A program made the translations under genes and the position numbers. The notes beneath the pieces are model-generated. The model did no database searches. It saw only the letters and a list, made by a program, of their open reading frames with translations, and was not told the DNA's origin. Positions 35,472 through 47,229 of a stretch of DNA of 64,000 nucleotides are shown one piece after another (the first letter of the stretch is position 1; every line of letters starts with the position of its first letter). The DNA is from Hyaloperonospora brassicae (Eukaryota; Oomycota; Peronosporomycetes; Peronosporales; Peronosporaceae), in NCBI GenBank assembly GCA_947650285.1, contig CANTFL010001311.1, positions 124,001 to 188,000 of the forward strand, given 5' to 3'.

Positions 35472-38286
35472 TTTCGTTTCCCCAAGCTCAACCCTACGTC
35501 CACAATCACTCATCGCTTTGAAGTGATCAACTTCAGCCAAGACGAGATGGTCATCGGGCGCGATCTCATGGATTCGCTTGGAATTGTGCTCAACTTCAAA
35601 GACAAAGTCGTCCAGTGGGATGGACACCAAACGTATCTCAACAAGGGTGGCAGTGGCACAGCATCGGTTCGCGCGGACACTCGTGATCGTGAGTTTCCAG
35701 ACGAGTACAAGGAGGTCGTTGACGACGGTTTCCGTCCTACCGACTTGGTGCCCGATCACCTGCCGGCACTGCTCGCCGCTCGCGTCCTAAAGCTTTCGGA
35801 GGAGCATCAACTATTGTACGACAGCCACTTGGGTCGAATGCGCTTTGACGACTACGTTCTTCCACTGTCGAAGGACTTCCGTGCTGTCCATGCAACTCCG
35901 TACGCACTGCCTCGCTCGATGGAAGCCAAGGCCGAAAGACGAGATCCAGCGCCTGCTCGACGCGGATGTTCTTGAGCAAATCTACGACTCCGATATGGCA
36001 TCGCCAGCCTTCTTCATCACGAAGGTAAATGGATCGCTGCGTTTGCTTATCGACTTCCGAGTGCTGAATAAGTACCTGCGTCGCAGTCCGTAATACGTTC
36101 CCAAGATACGCGAGATACTCTTGCGTTTATCTGGCGCCAAGTTCCTATCTACATTCGACGCAAATGATGGGATATTATGCCAGGAATCTTGCCATGCAGA
36201 GTCGAGCTTACACGGCGCTCTATCTTCCATTTGGAAAGTACCAGTACAAATGTCTGCCAATGGTGATCTCAACGGCATTCGACGAAAACCAAGCGTGCAT
36301 GGAGAAGATCTTCGGCGATCTCCCGTTCGCAATCGTCTACTTGGACGACTTGCTCGTGTACTCAAACACCGAGAGCGAACACCTCGAGCACCTGCGTGTG
36401 CTGTTCGAGCGTCTGGTCATGTACGACGTGACACTCAATGGCAAGAAGTGTCACGTGCTACGCAAGTCTGTCGACTACCTCGGCTTTACACCCACAGCTC
36501 AGGGCATTCAACCACAAGCGAAGAAGATCCAAGAAATCAATAAGATCGCCGTTCCTCGTAACAAGGTAGAGCTGCGTCGCTTCCTGGGCATGAAATTTTT
36601 TTATCGCGATATGATACCCAACAAGCCAGCACTATGTGCGCCGCTGAACCGCTTCACGAGCTCCAAAATCGCATTCACATGGCTGCAAAGCGACACCGAC
36701 GCGTTCCGCGCCGTCCAGAAGGCGTTTACAGAAGCTGTGTTGCTGGCGTTCCATGACTTTGACCTCCCATTCCACGTCTACGCTGATGCAAGTGGAAAGC
36801 AGCTTGGCGGTATCGTGATGCAAGAAAACAAGATCATCGCCTGTTACTCTCGCACGCTTAACAAACACCGGATCAATTATACAACGATGGAGCTCGATCT
36901 CCTGTCGATTGTGGAGCTGCTTCGCGAGTATCGCACCATGTTGATTGGCTATGAGGTCATTGTGCACACCGATCACAAAAACCTCATCTATCCGAACGAA
37001 TCAAGTCTCAGAGTCAAGCCGTCAAAGCTGCTTCTTTCCAAATACATTTTGTCGTTGCACTACATCAAGGGTGTAAAGAACTTCGGCGCGGACGCCTTTT
37101 CCCGAATGCGATTTGACACAGTAGAGCAAGCGCAAATGCACGACGAGATTAACGCCGCGACGGACGATCCACCATGTGTCATGCACAGCCCAGTCATCCT
37201 CCAGAACCAAGAGCGCGATGAAACGATCCAGACGATTAGGTCTGTGTGCCTCGCCGGCCAGAACAACCCAGATTACAAGGTTCTTGCTCTCCTCGGATGC
37301 ACGCTTGTCGCATTTCAAGGTCGCGTCGTTGTCCCAGACACCTTGCGTGACGACCTCCTGGATTGGTACCACCACAATCTCGGGCACGCTGGTCTTGATC
37401 GCCTGTACAAGACGATTCGACAGTCGCTTTACTGGCCTGCAATGGAATCGTCGATCATCAAGCGCGTCAAGTTGTGTCTGACGTGCAAACGAGCTTACGT
37501 CCACGGCGGGAGACAAGACTACGGACTACTACCACCAAGGAAGCTCAAGACAGTGAACCCGTAGACGTTGTGCACATCGACCTTATTGGTCCGTACGATG
37601 GCTATTACAGTATCACTATCATCGTTCAAGCGACACGCTGGCTCAAAGTCGGCGTATAACCAGACAAGAATAGCCTGACGACAGCAGAGAGCTTCGACCG
37701 CGAGTGGATTTGCCGTTATTCCCGTCCAGTTCAAGTCATTCATGATCTCGGTGCTGATTTCACTGGTGAGGAGTTCCAAGAACTTTTGCAGAGCTACGGG
37801 ATTTAGTCGAAACTGATCGCTGCAAAGAATTCGCAAGCCAATGCAATTTGCGAACGCGTCGACATGGAGCTTCTCAATGTTGTTCGTTTTCACGACAATA
37901 TCGACTGGAAGAAAGCACTGCACTACGCCGCGTTTGCTGTTCGAGCCAGTTATCGCAGCATTTTGGACGCATCGCCTGGCCAACTCATCTTTGTCCAGGA
38001 CATGATCACACACAAGCTATACAAAGCAAACTGGAGCTACATGTCCAAGCGGCGATTCGACGCGATTCTCGCCGACAAAGACCGAGAAAACGACAAGCGC
38101 ATTTCGCACTTATACAATGTCAGTGACACCGTCATGATCCGAGTACCAAAGCCGTTTCGCGCGAAGACTCGTCCGGTAGCCAATGGACCATTCACCATCA
38201 CGGACGTCCACGACAACGGCACGATCACATTCGACAAAGGATCGACAACGCAGCAAGTGAGCATCCGCCGCGTGTTCCCGTGTTAG
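35472..38286 (+). pseudogene. Unit 4 pol, lineage-switching copy
   Basis: The first part follows the A lineage (TKVNGSLRLL). From about 36.05 kb onward it follows the B lineage (IDFRVL, LPFGKYQ, NTESEHLEHL, LGGIVMQ, LLREYRTML, integrase AICERV with the catalytic Glu present). It has two private one-base gains, at about 35934-35937 and 36162-36167, which together explain its 4316-bp length. The RT box is YLDD. Confidence 0.88.
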
Positions 38287-38309
38287 CGCACAAGTTCATG
38301 GAAGGAGAA

Positions 38310-38571
38310 TGACATGACTGAGACGTCATCTCCACTTCAACCTGGTCCGACCAGTTGTTAGTTCATTGCATATCGTTACCAACCAGACCAGAAGCAGCCA
38401 GTATGAACCCACGCGCATGGGACGTAGTACACAGCGGTATAGAGTATCTGTAGAGCGCTACGTGCTATCGCTAACATTCAATTCATTCTCATTTTTACCA
38501 CAAATCCCAGAGTCGCCTTCAAACAAGCTCCTCTGGCTTGATCGGTCCCTCTTCAAGCCAAAGGCCTGTCA
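38310..38571 (+). repeat. Array LTR 5 (262 bp)
   Basis: Shared between units 4 and 5. B-type (GCTACGTGCT, GCTAACATTC, CTTCAAGCC). Confidence 0.93.
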
Positions 38572-38621
38572 TTTTGATTAATCAAATTTGAATCGGAACT
38601 GAAGAATCCCTTCCCATCGCC

Positions 38622-39787
38622 ATGGGTCGGAACGACGACGACGAGGAATACGTCAGGTATACAATCGTCACGTTTCCAGCAACGGACGCGCTACCTTCGA
38701 TCACCGCGAAGATCAATCTCCTAAGCTCTACCGAGGCACTGCAAAAAGCTGGCTCAAGTGGAGCATGCGCTTCAAGAGCCTCGTTGCGCGGAATCACAGG
38801 TCCACGGATCAAGCAGCAAGCCAGCTCATGATTTTCATCGAAGGAGAGCTTGGACAGGACGTCCAGACTCTCGCTCGACAAGCAGTCGAAGCGAATGCCT
38901 CGTTCGAGGACTTTTACTACCAAATAGGAATGCTGATGGTCCCTGGCGACTTCAGCGAGGACCTCGACGAAGAGCTGTAGTCGTTATCCAAGCTACGCGA
39001 CGAGACGGTGCAAGCTATCAGTCGCCGTTTGAAGGAGCTCGTACGCCTCTTCGCGGAGCTACCAACGAACGCCGAAATCATTCCGGAGGTGCAGCAATGC
39101 CTCTTCTCCAAGCGCGCCATGCCGAACGACTGGCAAGACAAACTTGCAGTTGCGGGCGACCACTACGACAAGCTGACGGCGCTTGTTCTGTACTTCGAGC
39201 GTCTCGAGAAGCTTGAGAAGGTCAACGGCCGCGACAAGTCGCACAACAGCAACATCAACAATGAAACCGGCGGTAAAGCCTCTCGCTTCTCAAACACATA
39301 TAAACATGAGTCCAACAACAAAAAGCATAAGCAAGACACCAAGAGCAGGGGCAACATCACTTTAAAGCCAAATTCCAAAGGCAAGTAAGGTACCTTCCAC
39401 AAGACCGACTCGCACGACTCCGCTGACTGCTTCGTCCCCAAGAAGCAGCGTCAGGATGAGAAAAAGCGAAGGGAAGTCAATTTAAAGCAGCCGACAAAGA
39501 ACTATCCTCGATTCAACGAGTCAAGCGACAGCGAAGACGAGATCAATCTGATCAGCTTGCTTGAGAAAGAGCCAGCAAACAAGATTGCGCCACTGCACAT
39601 CAAGGTGCAGATTCGACACAAAAATCGCGCGTCCGACGCTCTGTTCGATAGCGGTGCATCAAGGAGCATCATCCATGAAACCACGATGAGCGCCAACATC
39701 AAGCACAGAAGCAAGCTCGATCACTCATCTACAATGTTCAAGACAGTTGGCGGCGACGTGACGAGCAGCGGCTCCACAGTGGTGTAG
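38622..39787 (+). pseudogene. Unit 5 gag and protease
   Basis: B lineage: GDFSEDLD, TLKPNSKGK followed by an extra stop (TAA 39386-39388) shared only with unit 6, and APLHIKVQ. The protease DSGAS is intact. Confidence 0.88.
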
Positions 39788-42600
39788 TTTCGTTTCCCCA
39801 AGCTCAACCCTACGTCCAAAATCACTCATCGCTTTGAAGTGATTAACTTCAGCCAAGACGAGATGGTCATCGGGCGCGATCTCATGGATTCGCTTGGAAT
39901 TGTGCTCAACTTCAAAGACAAAGTCGTCCAGTGGGATGGACACCAAACGTATCTCAACAAGGGTGGCAGTGGCACAGCATCGGTTCGCGCGGACACTCGT
40001 GATCGTGAGTTTCCAGACGAGTACAAGGAGGTCGTTGACGACGGTTTCCGTCCTACCGACTTGGTGCCCGATCACCTGCCGGCACTGCTCGCCGCTCGCG
40101 TCCTAAACCTTTCGGAGGAGCATCAACTATTGTACGACATCCACTTTGGTCGAATGCGCTTTGACGACTACGTTCTTCCACTGTCGAAGGACTTCCGTAC
40201 TGTCCATGCAACTCCGTACGCACTGCCTCGCTCGATGGAAGCCAAGGCGAAAGACGAGATCCAGCGCCTGCTCGACGCGGATGTTCTTGAGCAAATCTAC
40301 GACTCCGATATGTCATCGCCAGCCTTCTTCATCACGAAGCCAAATAGATCGCTGCGTTTGCTTATCGACTTCCGGGTGCTGAATAAGTACCTGCGTCGCA
40401 GTCCGTAATACGTTCCCAAGATACGCGAGATACTCTTGCGTTTATCTGGCGCCAAGTTCCTCTCTACATTCGACGCAAAGATGGGATATTATGCCAGGAA
40501 TCTTGCCATGCAGAGTCGAGCTTACACGGCGCTCTATCTTCCATTTGGAAAGTACCAGTACAAATGTCTGCCAATGGTGATCTCAATGGCATTCGACGAA
40601 AACCAAGCGTGCATGGAGAAGATCTTCGGCGATCTCCCGTTCGCAATCGTCTACTTGGACAACTTGCTCGTGTACTCAAACACCGAGAGCGAACACCTCG
40701 AGCACCTGCGTGTGCTGTTCGAGCGTCTGGTCATGTACGACGTGACACTCAATGGCAAGAAGTGTCACGTGCTACGCAAGTCTGTCGACTACCTCGGCTT
40801 TACACCCACAGCTCAGGGCATTCAACCACAAGCGAAGAAGATCCAAGAAATCAATAAGATCGCCGTTCCTCGTAACAAGGTAGAGCTGCGTCGCTTCCTG
40901 GGCATGAAATTTTTTTATCGCGATATGATACCCAACAAGCCAGCACTATGTGCGCCGCTGAACCGCTTCACGAGCTCCAAAATCGCATTCACATGGCTGC
41001 AAAGCGACACCGACGCGTTCCGCGCCGTCCAGAAGGCGTTTACAGAAGCTGTGTTGCTGGCGTTCCATGACTTTGACCTCCCATTCCACGTCTACGCTGA
41101 TGCAAGTGGAAAGCAGCTTGGCGGTATCGTGATGCAAGAAAACAAGATCATCGCCTGTTACTCTCGCACGCTTAACAAACACCGGATCAATTATACAACG
41201 ATGGAGCTCGATCTCCTGTCGATTGTGGAGCTGCTTCGCGAGTATCGCACCATGTTGATTGGCTATGAGGTCATTGTGCACACCGATCACAAAAACCTCA
41301 TCTATCCGAACGAATCAAGTCTCAGAGTCAAGCCGTCAAAGCTGCTTCTTTCCAAATACATTTTGTCGTTGCACTACATCAAGGGTGTAAAGAACTTCGG
41401 CGCGGACGCCTTTTCCCGAATGCGATTTGACACAGTAGAGCAAGCGCAAATGCACGACGAGATTAACGCCGCGACGGACGATCCACCATGTGTCATGCAC
41501 AGCCCAGTCATCCTCCAGAACCAAGAGCGCGATGAAACGATCCAGACGATTAGGTCTGTGTGCCTCGCCGGCCAGAACAACCCAGATTACAAGGTTCTTG
41601 CTCTCCTCGGATGCACGCTTGTCGCATTTCAAGGTCGCGTCGTTGTCCCAGACACCTTGCGTGACGACCTCCTGGATTGGTACCACCACAATCTCGGGCA
41701 CGCTGGTCTTGATCGCCTGTACAAGACGATTCGACAGTCGCTTTACTGGCCTGCAATGGAATCGTCGATCATCAAGCGCGTCAAGTTGTGTCTGACGTGC
41801 AAACGAGCTTACGTCCACGGCGGGAGACAAGACTACGGACTACTACCACCAAGGAAGCTCAAGACAGTGAACCCGTAGACGTTGTGCACATCGACCTTAT
41901 TGGTCCGTACGATGGCTATTACAGTATCACTATCATCGTTCAAGCGACACGCTGGCTCAAAGTCGGCGTATAACCAGACAAGAATAGCCTGACGACAGCA
42001 GAGAGCTTCGACCGCGAGTGGATTTGCCGTTATTCCCGTCCAGTTCAAGTCATTCATGATCTCGGTGCTGATTTCACTGGTGAGGAGTTCCAAGAACTTT
42101 TGCAGAGCTACGGGATTTAGTCGAAACTGATCGCTGCAAAGAATTCGCAAGCCAATGCAATTTGCGAACGCGTCGACATGGAGCTTCTCAATGTTGTTCG
42201 TTTTCACGACAATATCGACTGGAAGAAAGCACTGCACTACGCCGCGTTTGCTGTTCGAGCCAGTTATCGCAGCATTTTGGACGCATCGCCTGGCCAACTC
42301 ATCTTTGTCCAGGACATGATCACACACAAGCTATACAAAGCAAACTGGAGCTACATGTCCAAGCGGCGATTCGACGCGATTCTCGCCGACAAAGACCGAG
42401 AAAACGACAAGCGCATTTCGCACTTATACAATGTCAGTGACACCGTCATGATCCGAGTACCAAAGCCGTTTCGCGCGAAGACTCGTCCGGTAGCCAATGG
42501 ACCATTCACCATCACGGACGTCCACGACAACGGCACGATCACATTCGACAAAGGATCGACAACGCAGCAAGTGAGCATCCGCCGCGTGTTCCCGTGTTAG
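39788..42600 (+). pseudogene. Unit 5 pol
   Basis: B lineage: YDIHFGRM, TKPNRSLRLL, STFDAKMGYY. The RT box is YLDN, with the second catalytic Asp lost. Integrase AICERV retains Glu. Common stops and the integrase frameshift are present. Confidence 0.88.
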
Positions 42601-42623
42601 CGCACAAGTTCATGGAAGGAGAA

Positions 42624-42885
42624 TGACATGACTGAGACGTCATCTCCACTTCAACCTGGTCCGACCAGTTGTTAGTTCATTGCATATCGTTACCAACCAG
42701 ACCAGAAGCAGCCAGTATGAACCCACGCGCATGGGACGTAGTACACAGCGGTATAGAGTATCTGTAGAGCGCTACGTGCTATCGCTAACATTCAATTCAT
42801 TCTCATTTTTACCACAAATCCCAGAGTCGCCTTCAAACAAGCTCCTCTGGCTTGATCGGTCCCTCTTCAAGCCAAAGGCCTGTCA
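42624..42885 (+). repeat. Array LTR 6 (262 bp)
   Basis: Shared between units 5 and 6. B-type, apparently identical to LTR 5. Confidence 0.93.
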
Positions 42886-42935
42886 TTTTGATTAATCAAA
42901 TTTGAATCGGAACTGAAGAATCCCTTCCCATCGCC

Positions 42936-44101
42936 ATGGGTCGGAACGACGACGACGAGGAATACGTCAGGTATACAATCGTCACGTTTCCAGCAACGGA
43001 CGCGCTACCTTCGATCACCGCGAAGATCAATCTCCTAAGCTCTACCGAGGCACTGCAAAAAGCTGGCTCAAGTGGAGCATGCGCTTCAAGAGCCTCGTTG
43101 CGCGGAATCACAGGTCCACGGATCAAGCAGCAAGCCAGCTCATGATTTTCATCGAAGGAGAGCTTGGACAGGACGTCCAGACTCTCGCTCGACAAGCAGT
43201 CGAAGCGAATGCCTCGTTCGAGGACTTTTACTACCAAATAGGAATGCTGATGGTCCCTGGCGACTTCAGCGAGGACCTCGACGAAGAGCTGTAGTCGTTA
43301 TCCAAGCTACGCGACGAGACGGTGCAAGCTATCAGTCGCCGTTTGAAGGAGCTCGTACGCCTCTTCGCGGAGCTACCAACGAACGCCGAAATCATTCCGG
43401 AGGTGCAGCAATGCCTCTTCTCCAAGCGCGCCATGCCGAACGACTGGCAAGACAAACTTGCAGTTGCGGGCGACCACTACGACAAGCTGACGGCGCTTGT
43501 TCTGTACTTCGAGCGTCTCGAGAAGCTTGAGAAGGTCAACGGCCGCGACAAGTCGCACAACAGCAACATCAACAATGAAACCGGCGGTAAAGCCTCTCGC
43601 TTCTCAAACACATATAAACATGAGTCCAACAACAAAAAGCATAAGCAAGACACCAAGAGCAGGGGCAACATCACTTTAAAGCCAAATTCCAAAGGCAAGT
43701 AAGGTACCTTCCACAAGACCGACTCGCACGACTCCGCTGACTGCTTCGTCCCCAAGAAGCAGCGTCAGGATGAGAAAAAGCGAAGGGAAGTCAATTTAAA
43801 GCAGCCGACAAAGAACTATCCTCGATTCAACGAGTCAAGCGACAGCGAAGACGAGATCAATCTGATCAGCTTGCTTGAGAAAGAGCCAGCAAACAAGATT
43901 GCGCCACTGCACATCAAGGTGCAGATTCGACACAAAAATCGCGCGTCCGACGCTCTGTTCGATAGCGGTGCATCAAGGAGCATCATCCATGAAACCACGA
44001 TGAGCGCCAACATCAAGCACAGAAGCAAGCTCGATCACTCATCTACAATGTTCAAGACAGTTGGCGGCGACGTGACGAGCAGCGGCTCCACAGTGGTGTA
44101 G
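42936..44101 (+). pseudogene. Unit 6 gag and protease
   Basis: Apparently identical to unit 5 in this part, including the extra TAA (43700-43702). Confidence 0.88.
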
Positions 44102-46914
44102 TTTCGTTTCCCCAAGCTCAACCCTACGTCCAAAATCACTCATCGCTTTGAAGTGATTAACTTCAGCCAAGACGAGATGGTCATCGGGCGCGATCTCATG
44201 GATTCGCTTGGAATTGTGCTCAACTTCAAAGACAAAGTCGTCCAGTGGGATGGACACCAAACGTATCTCAACAAGGGTGGCAGTGGCACAGCATCGGTTC
44301 GCGCGGACACTCGTGATCGTGAGTTTCCAGACGAGTACAAGGAGGTCGTTGACGACGGTTTCCGTCCTACCGACTTGGTGCCCGATCACCTGCCGGCACC
44401 GCTCGCCGCTCGCGTCCTAAACCTTTCGGAGGAGCATCAACTATTGTACGACATCCACTTTGGTCGAATGCGCTTTGACGACTACGTTCTTCCACTGTCG
44501 AAGGACTTCCGTACTGTCCATGCAACTCCGTACGCACTGCCTCGCTCGATGGAAGCCAAGGCGAAAGACGAGATCCAGCGCCTGCTCGACGCGGATGTTC
44601 TTGAGCAAATCTACGACTCCGATATGTCATCGCCAGCCTTCTTCATCACGAAGCCAAATAGATCGCTGCGTTTGCTTATCGACTTCCGGGTGCTGAATAA
44701 GTACCTGCGTCGCAGTCCGTAATACGTTCCCAAGATACGCGAGATACTCTTGCGTTTATCTGGCGCCAAGTTCCTCTCTACATTCGACGCAAAGATGGGA
44801 TATTATGCCAGGAATCTTGCCATGCAGAGTCGAGCTTACACGGCGCTCTATCTTCCATTTGGAAAGTACCAGTACAAATGTCTGCCAATGGTGATCTCAA
44901 TGGCATTCGACGAAAACCAAGCGTGCATGGAGAAGATCTTCGGCGATCTCCCGTTCGCAATCGTCTACTTGGACAACTTGCTCGTGTACTCAAACACCGA
45001 GAGCGAACACCTCGAGCACCTGCGTGTGCTGTTCGAGCGTCTGGTCATGTACGACGTGACACTCAATGGCAAGAAGTGTCACGTGCTACGCAAGTCTGTC
45101 GACTACCTCGGCTTTACACCCACAGCTCAGGGCATTCAACCACAAGCGAAGAAGATCCAAGAAATCAATAAGATCGCCGTTCCTCGTAACAAGGTAGAGC
45201 TGCGTCGCTTCCTGGGCATGAAATTTTTTTATCGCGATATGATACCCAACAAGCCAGCACTATGTGCGCCGCTGAACCGCTTCATGAGCTCCAAAATCGC
45301 ATTCACATGGCTGCAAAGCGACACCGACGCGTTCCGCGCCGTCCAGAAGGCGTTTACAGAAGCTGTGTTGCTGGCGTTCCATGACTTTGACCTCCCATTC
45401 CACGTCTACGCTGATGCAAGTGGAAAGCAGCTTGGCGGTATCGTGATGCAAGAAAACAAGATCATCGCCTGTTACTCTCGCACGCTTAACAAACACCGGA
45501 TCAATTATACAACGATGGAGCTCGATCTCCTGTCGATTGTGGAGCTGCTTCGCGAGTATCGCACCATGTTGATTGGCTATGAGGTCATTGTGCACACCGA
45601 TCACAAAAACCTCATCTATCCGAACGAATCAAGTCTCAGAGTCAAGCCGTCAAAGCTGCTTCTTTCCAAATACATTTTGTCGTTGCACTACATCAAGGGT
45701 GTAAAGAACTTCGGCGCGGACGCCTTTTCCCGAATGCGATTTGACACAGTAGAGCAAGCGCAAATGCACGACGAGATTAACGCCGCGACGGACGATCCAC
45801 CATGTGTCATGCACAGCCCAGTCATCCTCCAGAACCAAGAGCGCGATGAAACGATCCAGACGATTAGGTCTGTGTGCCTCGCCGGCCAGAACAACCCAGA
45901 TTACAAGGTTCTTGCTCTCCTCGGATGCACGCTTGTCGCATTTCAAGGTCGCGTCGTTGTCCCAGACACCTTGCGTGACGACCTCCTGGATTGGTACCAC
46001 CACAATCTCGGGCACGCTGGTCTTGATCGCCTGTACAAGACGATTCGACAGTCGCTTTACTGGCCTGCAATGGAATCGTCGATCATCAAGCGCGTCAAGT
46101 TGTGTCTGACGTGCAAACGAGCTTACGTCCACGGCGGGAGACAAGACTACGGACTACTACCACCAAGGAAGCTCAAGACAGTGAACCCGTAGACGTTGTG
46201 CACATCGACCTTATTGGTCCGTACGATGGCTATTACAGTATCACTATCATCGTTCAAGCGACACGCTGGCTCAAAGTCGGCGTATAACCAGACAAGAATA
46301 GCCTGACGACAGCAGAGAGCTTCGACCGCGAGTGGATTTGCCGTTATTCCCGTCCAGTTCAAGTCATTCATGATCTCGGTGCTGATTTCACTAGTGAGGA
46401 GTTCCAAGAACTTTTGCAGAGCTACAGGATTTAGTCGAAACCGATCGCTGCAAAGAATTCGCAAGCCAATGCAATTTGCGAACGCGTCGACATGGAGCTT
46501 CTCAATGTTGTTCGTTTTCACGACAATATCGACTGGAAGAAAGCACTGCACTACGCCGCGTTTGCTGTTCGAGCCAGTTATCGCAGCATTTTGGACGCAT
46601 CGCCTGGCCAACTCATCTTTGTCCAGGACATGATCACACACAAGCTATACAAAGCAAACTGGAGCTACATGTCCAAGCGGCGATTCGACGCGATTCTCGC
46701 CGACAAAGACCGAGAAAACGACAAGCGCATTTCGCACTTATACAATGTCAGTGACACCGTCATGATCCGAGTACCAAAGCCGTTTCGCGCGAAGACTCGT
46801 CCGGTAGCCAATGGACCATTCACCATCACGGACGTCCACGACAACGGCACGATCACATTCGACAAAGGATCGACAACGCAGCAAGTGAGCATCCGCCGCG
46901 TGTTCCCGTGTTAG
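44102..46914 (+). pseudogene. Unit 6 pol
   Basis: Almost the same as unit 5 (YLDN, AICERV). Differences seen: LPAPLAAR for LPALLAAR, RFMSSKI for RFTSSKI, and a few bases near 46390-46450. Confidence 0.88.
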
Positions 46915-46937
46915 CGCACAAGTTCATGGAAGGAGAA

Positions 46938-47229
46938 TGACATGACTGAGACGTCATCTCCACTTCAACCTGGTCCGACCAGTTGTTAGTTCATTGCATA
47001 TCGTTACCAACCAGACCAGAAGCAGCCAGTATGAACCCACGCGCATGGGACGTAGTACACAGCGGTAAGAAAGCGCCCCCGCACACAAAGCAGGGTATAG
47101 AGTATCTGTAGAGCGCTACGTGCTATCGCTAACATTCAATTCATTCTCATTTTTACCACAAATCCCAGAGTCGCCTTCAAACAAGCTCCTCTGGCTTGAT
47201 CGGTCCCTCTGCCATCCAAAGGCCTGTCA
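46938..47229 (+). repeat. Array LTR 7, terminal (292 bp)
   Basis: Last LTR. Homology to the other LTRs ends at GGCCTGTCA (47229), followed by copia sequence. It has 30 bp more than interior LTRs, a decayed extra 42-bp unit (AAGAAAGCGCCCCCGCACAC). It also differs near its end (GCCATCC). Confidence 0.92.

Larger units (their letters stand above)
20967..47229 (+). repeat. Head-to-tail array of six gypsy (G4) units sharing seven LTRs
   Basis: LTRs start at 20967, 25365, 29680, 33994, 38310, 42624 and 46938. Between successive LTRs lies one internal region of about 4052 bp. Units are nearly identical and all in + orientation, with a period of 4314-4316 bp in the interior. Neighbouring units share a single LTR, so the pattern is LTR-(internal-LTR)x6. 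The left flank (copia pre-integrase) and right flank (copia protease end) belong to the same element. Flanking 5-mers GCTTG and CCTGT do not match, so no target duplication is evident. This layout is expected from unequal recombination between LTRs, not from separate insertions. Confidence 0.95.

Noticed and set aside
21749..46914. Stop-codon readthrough or codon reassignment to explain the conserved stops
   Set aside because: The shared lesions include a one-base frameshift as well as stops. In G1 and G2 the stops replace other residues (for example Trp in the EWLVMPQGL segment and an aromatic in GLANxxHKYS), so they look like ordinary decay.
20967..47229. The array as a pure assembly artefact
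   Set aside because: Units differ by lineage-specific substitutions, private indels, LTR length and a mid-unit lineage switch, and both flanks join the same copia element. Copy number may still be misestimated.
20967..47229. CRISPR, rDNA or ordinary satellite interpretation of the periodic region
   Set aside because: The period is 4.3 kb and the content is LTR, gag and pol. No short spacers and no rRNA sequence.
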